NCBI GenBank assembly: GCA_021205375.1 | Contig: JAJPXR010000077.1 | Coordinates: 1 to 6,321 of the forward strand | DNA: 6,321 nt | From: Clostridiales bacterium | Lineage (GTDB): Bacteria > Bacillota > Clostridia > Oscillospirales > Oscillospiraceae | Direction of reading: 5' to 3' | Shown: piece by piece, positions 5,118-6,321 of the stretch | How positions within the stretch are numbered: the first letter of the stretch is position 1 | How the letters are laid out: each line of letters opens with the position of its first letter | Made by a program: the position numbers and the translations under genes | The notes under the pieces: generated by a model | Database searches by the model: none | What the model was told of the DNA's origin: nothing | Seen by the model: only the letters and a program-made list of their open reading frames with translations

Positions 5118-5392
5118 TCGGCGGCGCTGTAGAAGACGACCTCTCCCTCCTCTACCAGTCCCAGTTTCTCCTTGGCGATTTCCAGGACGGTGTCAGGGTC
5201 GTCCTGGTTTTCCAGGCGCTCTTCCAGGGCGGCGTTTTCCGCAGCCTGGGCGGTCACTTGGGCCTGAAGATCGGCGTAGGTGTCGCTGGCGGTCTGGAGC
5301 TTGCCTCGGACGTTCAGGAGGGTGATGGAGAGGTACACGATCAGAATCAAAATCACGCATTTGGTGATCAGGCTGGCTCTTGTGGTTTTCAC
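5114..5392 (-). CDS. divIC: Septum formation initiator, DivIC/FtsB family
   Basis: Small bitopic division protein that works with FtsL and DivIB/FtsQ at the septum. The 92-residue product has a short basic cytoplasmic end (KTTRASLITK), one TM helix (about 9-28), a coiled-coil stretch (about 30-62) and the family's conserved C-terminal motif IAKEKLGLVEEGEVVFY (72-88). I chose GTG 5392 because AGGAAGGAG lies 9 nt upstream and the TM is then 9 residues from the start, as usual. The ATG at 5440 would add 16 residues but lacks a properly spaced ribosome binding site. The gene lies between yabQ and yabR as in Bacillus, and yabQ overlaps its first 200 nt in another frame. DivIC and FtsB are hard to separate by sequence; position favours DivIC. 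Confidence 0.87.
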   Translation of the reverse strand: MKTTRASLITKCVILILIVYLSITLLNVRGKLQTASDTYADLQAQVTAQAAENAALEERLENQDDPDTVLEIAKEKLGLVEEGEVVFYSAAD

Positions 5393-5879
5393 GCGGTTCG
5401 TCTCCTTCCTCCCCCGTCTGGTGGCGGCGGAATATGTCATTCTTCCATAGTGATTCTATTTTATACCATGTTCGGCCATAATGAAAGGGATTTTCAAAAA
5501 TTTTTTCCACTTTTTTTGCGGCAGAGCAGAGCAATTTCAAAGGCAGCGCTAAAATGTGCGCAAAATATGCACAAATGTCCGCCAGACGATAGGCCAAAAT
5601 CAGGAATCGGCGGCTGAGCAGCCGGAACCAGGCCCAGCAGCCCGCCAGCAGGCCCAGGGCAATGTAGATGCGCACCACGCCGCCGCCGGAGACCACCGAC
5701 CAGACAAACAGCGTCACGGTGGCCACGGCCCAAAACAGTACATCCAGCGCACCGCCCAGGCCGGGCAGGGGAGCGCGCACCCGCAGCACCCGAAACAGGT
5801 CGTAGACCATCCCCAGCGCTGCGCCCAGCGCCAGGGACCCGGCCAGAGACAGGGCCTGGGCGGTGACGTCCACCTCCAT
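5193..5879 (-). CDS. yabQ: Spore cortex biosynthesis protein YabQ, frame runs into divIC
   Basis: Sporulation membrane protein needed for cortex formation, known in Bacillus to be SigE-controlled and located in the forespore outer membrane. The N-terminal half shows the family pattern: a first TM with GMVYDLFRVLR (about 23-33), then DVLFWAVATVTLFVW (46-60), a GVVRIYIALG segment (about 67-76) and one or two more TM helices to about 118. A basic tail follows (AAKKVEKIFENPF, then RTWYKIESLW). The ATG lies one base after the yabP stop, which suggests translational coupling. The frame stays open to 5193, giving 228 residues. From about residue 163 it overlaps divIC and its composition (HHPPERPRQAPDRQR) is that of a shadow frame. 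A one-base loss in the A7 tract (complement of 5511-5517) would end the protein at 5456 instead. The identity is firm, the C-terminus is not. Confidence 0.8.
   Translation of the reverse strand: MEVDVTAQALSLAGSLALGAALGMVYDLFRVLRVRAPLPGLGGALDVLFWAVATVTLFVWSVVSGGGVVRIYIALGLLAGCWAWFRLLSRRFLILAYRLADICAYFAHILALPLKLLCSAAKKVEKIFENPFHYGRTWYKIESLWKNDIFRRHQTGEEGDEPRENHKSQPDHQMRDFDSDRVPLHHPPERPRQAPDRQRHLRRSSGPSDRPGCGKRRPGRAPGKPGRP
5398..5407 (-). promoter_or_regulatory. Ribosome binding site deciding the divIC start
   Basis: On the minus strand AGGAAGGAGA lies 9 nt upstream of GTG 5392. It is the strongest Shine-Dalgarno sequence in the divIC region and favours this GTG over the upstream ATG at 5440. 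Confidence 0.7.
5460..5468 (-). promoter_or_regulatory. Possible extended -10 promoter ahead of divIC
   Basis: On the minus strand TGGTATAAA fits an extended -10 element (TG-N-TATAAT-like). It sits inside the AT-rich 5441-5520 patch that interrupts otherwise GC-rich DNA. No convincing -35 is found 16-18 bp upstream. A vegetative promoter here would let divIC and yabR be made outside sporulation. Confidence 0.35.
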
Positions 5880-5880
5880 C

Positions 5881-6165
5881 TCAGCGCAGGAGCCGGGCCA
5901 GCAGCCCGCCCCGGACGGTGGGTTCCTCGTAGGTCAGGGAGTCGATGACGCCCGCCACCTTCAAGTCGCCGCCGTCCAGGCTGAGCTTTTCGATGTGCAG
6001 TTCCTGGCCCCGGACCACCAGGTCGCCCTGACAGGTGGAAAGGCAGATGGTGTTCTCGTCGAAGCTCTCCACTTCCTCCACGCCGGAGACGGACAGTGCG
6101 GCCCGCTCCTCCAGCACGATGTGGTGCGGGGGCTTCAGGGGACTTTCCTTGGGTTCAAATGGCAT
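5881..6165 (-). CDS. yabP: Sporulation protein YabP
   Basis: Small soluble sporulation protein of 94 residues; in Bacillus YabP is SigE-dependent and, with YabQ, belongs to the mother-cell programme for coat/cortex assembly. The family signature is clear: HHIVLEERAALSVSGVEEV (14-32), SFDENTICLSTCQGDLVVRG (34-53), ELHIEKLSLDGGDLKVAG (55-72) and IDSLTYEE (74-81), a beta-rich YabP/YqfC-like fold. The length matches the family (about 90-100). The ATG is preceded by AGGAGGT at 7 nt. It heads the cluster and its stop is one base from the yabQ start. A SigE-like promoter lies about 30 nt upstream. Confidence 0.93.
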   Translation of the reverse strand: MPFEPKESPLKPPHHIVLEERAALSVSGVEEVESFDENTICLSTCQGDLVVRGQELHIEKLSLDGGDLKVAGVIDSLTYEEPTVRGGLLARLLR

Positions 6166-6192
6166 AGCCTGTACCTCCTCGCGTGATGGTAC

Positions 6193-6221
6193 AGGGTATG
6201 TCCCGACTGGGGCAATTATGT
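6193..6221 (-). promoter_or_regulatory. SigE-like promoter of yabP-yabQ
   Basis: On the minus strand ACATAAT (6215-6221), a 14-bp spacer and CATACCCT (6193-6200) resemble the mother-cell SigE consensus (a -35 like TCATATT and a -10 like CATACAAT, about 14 bp apart). The start would be near 6187, giving a short leader with the yabP AGGAGGT. Bacillus yabP and yabQ are known SigE targets, which raises the likelihood. Confidence 0.5.
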
Positions 6222-6270
6222 CTTATGCCGATTCCGCTTATTCGGCCTTATCAGTGATTCAGGCGGGAAA

Positions 6271-6321
6271 CCCCTCCACCATGCTTCGCATGGTCCCCCT
6301 CCGCCGTCAAGCGGCACTTCC
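6271..6321. repeat. Palindromic intergenic repeat, cut by the window end
   Basis: A perfect 7-bp hairpin ACCATGC-TTC-GCATGGT (6278-6294) is flanked by pyrimidine-rich CCCCTCC and CCCCCTCCGCC and followed by GTCAAGCGGC. This layout resembles the dispersed palindromic intergenic elements common in gut Firmicutes genomes. It has no coding capacity. The rest of 6222-6270 shows nothing I can assign. Confidence 0.45.

Overview
The window looks like a chromosomal segment of a high-GC, endospore-forming member of the Clostridia, most likely an Oscillospiraceae/Flavonifractor-type gut bacterium. Three things support this: a sporulation/division cluster in the order yabP-yabQ-divIC-yabR, an RNase P RNA that reads as type A (not the type B of Bacillus), and SigA-type promoters with 17-bp spacers between GC-rich genes. 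The species assignment is an inference from gene content and composition.

Left part (1-548): a possible insertion-sequence end, then a bidirectional terminator, then rnpB on the minus strand. The rnpB promoter lies back to back with a plus-strand promoter for the next gene. Middle (549-2864): a two-TM potassium channel whose large cytoplasmic part carries Rossmann/TrkA-like folds and a C-terminal RyR domain, followed by xpt (xanthine phosphoribosyltransferase) with its own promoter and no purine riboswitch.

The roughly 400 bases between xpt and the next gene (2865-3281) hold no convincing protein gene. They contain a very good promoter, a series of stable hairpins and an intrinsic terminator, which together look like an independently transcribed structured small RNA of about 170 nt. 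The G-U pairs of its three main stems are compatible only with plus-strand transcription. This is the best candidate in the window for something undescribed. A further promoter then drives a DUF2812 membrane protein (3282-4445).

Right part (4446-6321, minus strand): a strong hairpin terminator separates the convergent DUF2812 gene from the cluster yabP -> yabQ -> divIC -> yabR. YabP and YabQ act in spore coat/cortex formation, DivIC in septum assembly, and YabR is an S1-domain RNA-binding protein with an unusual RG-rich tail. A SigE-like promoter lies in front of yabP. The yabQ frame runs about 200 nt into divIC, which is odd. Beyond the SigE-like promoter the window ends in a palindromic intergenic repeat.

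The left half is a set of individually promoted genes with no obvious shared pathway. Only the yab/divIC cluster is a recognisable functional unit.
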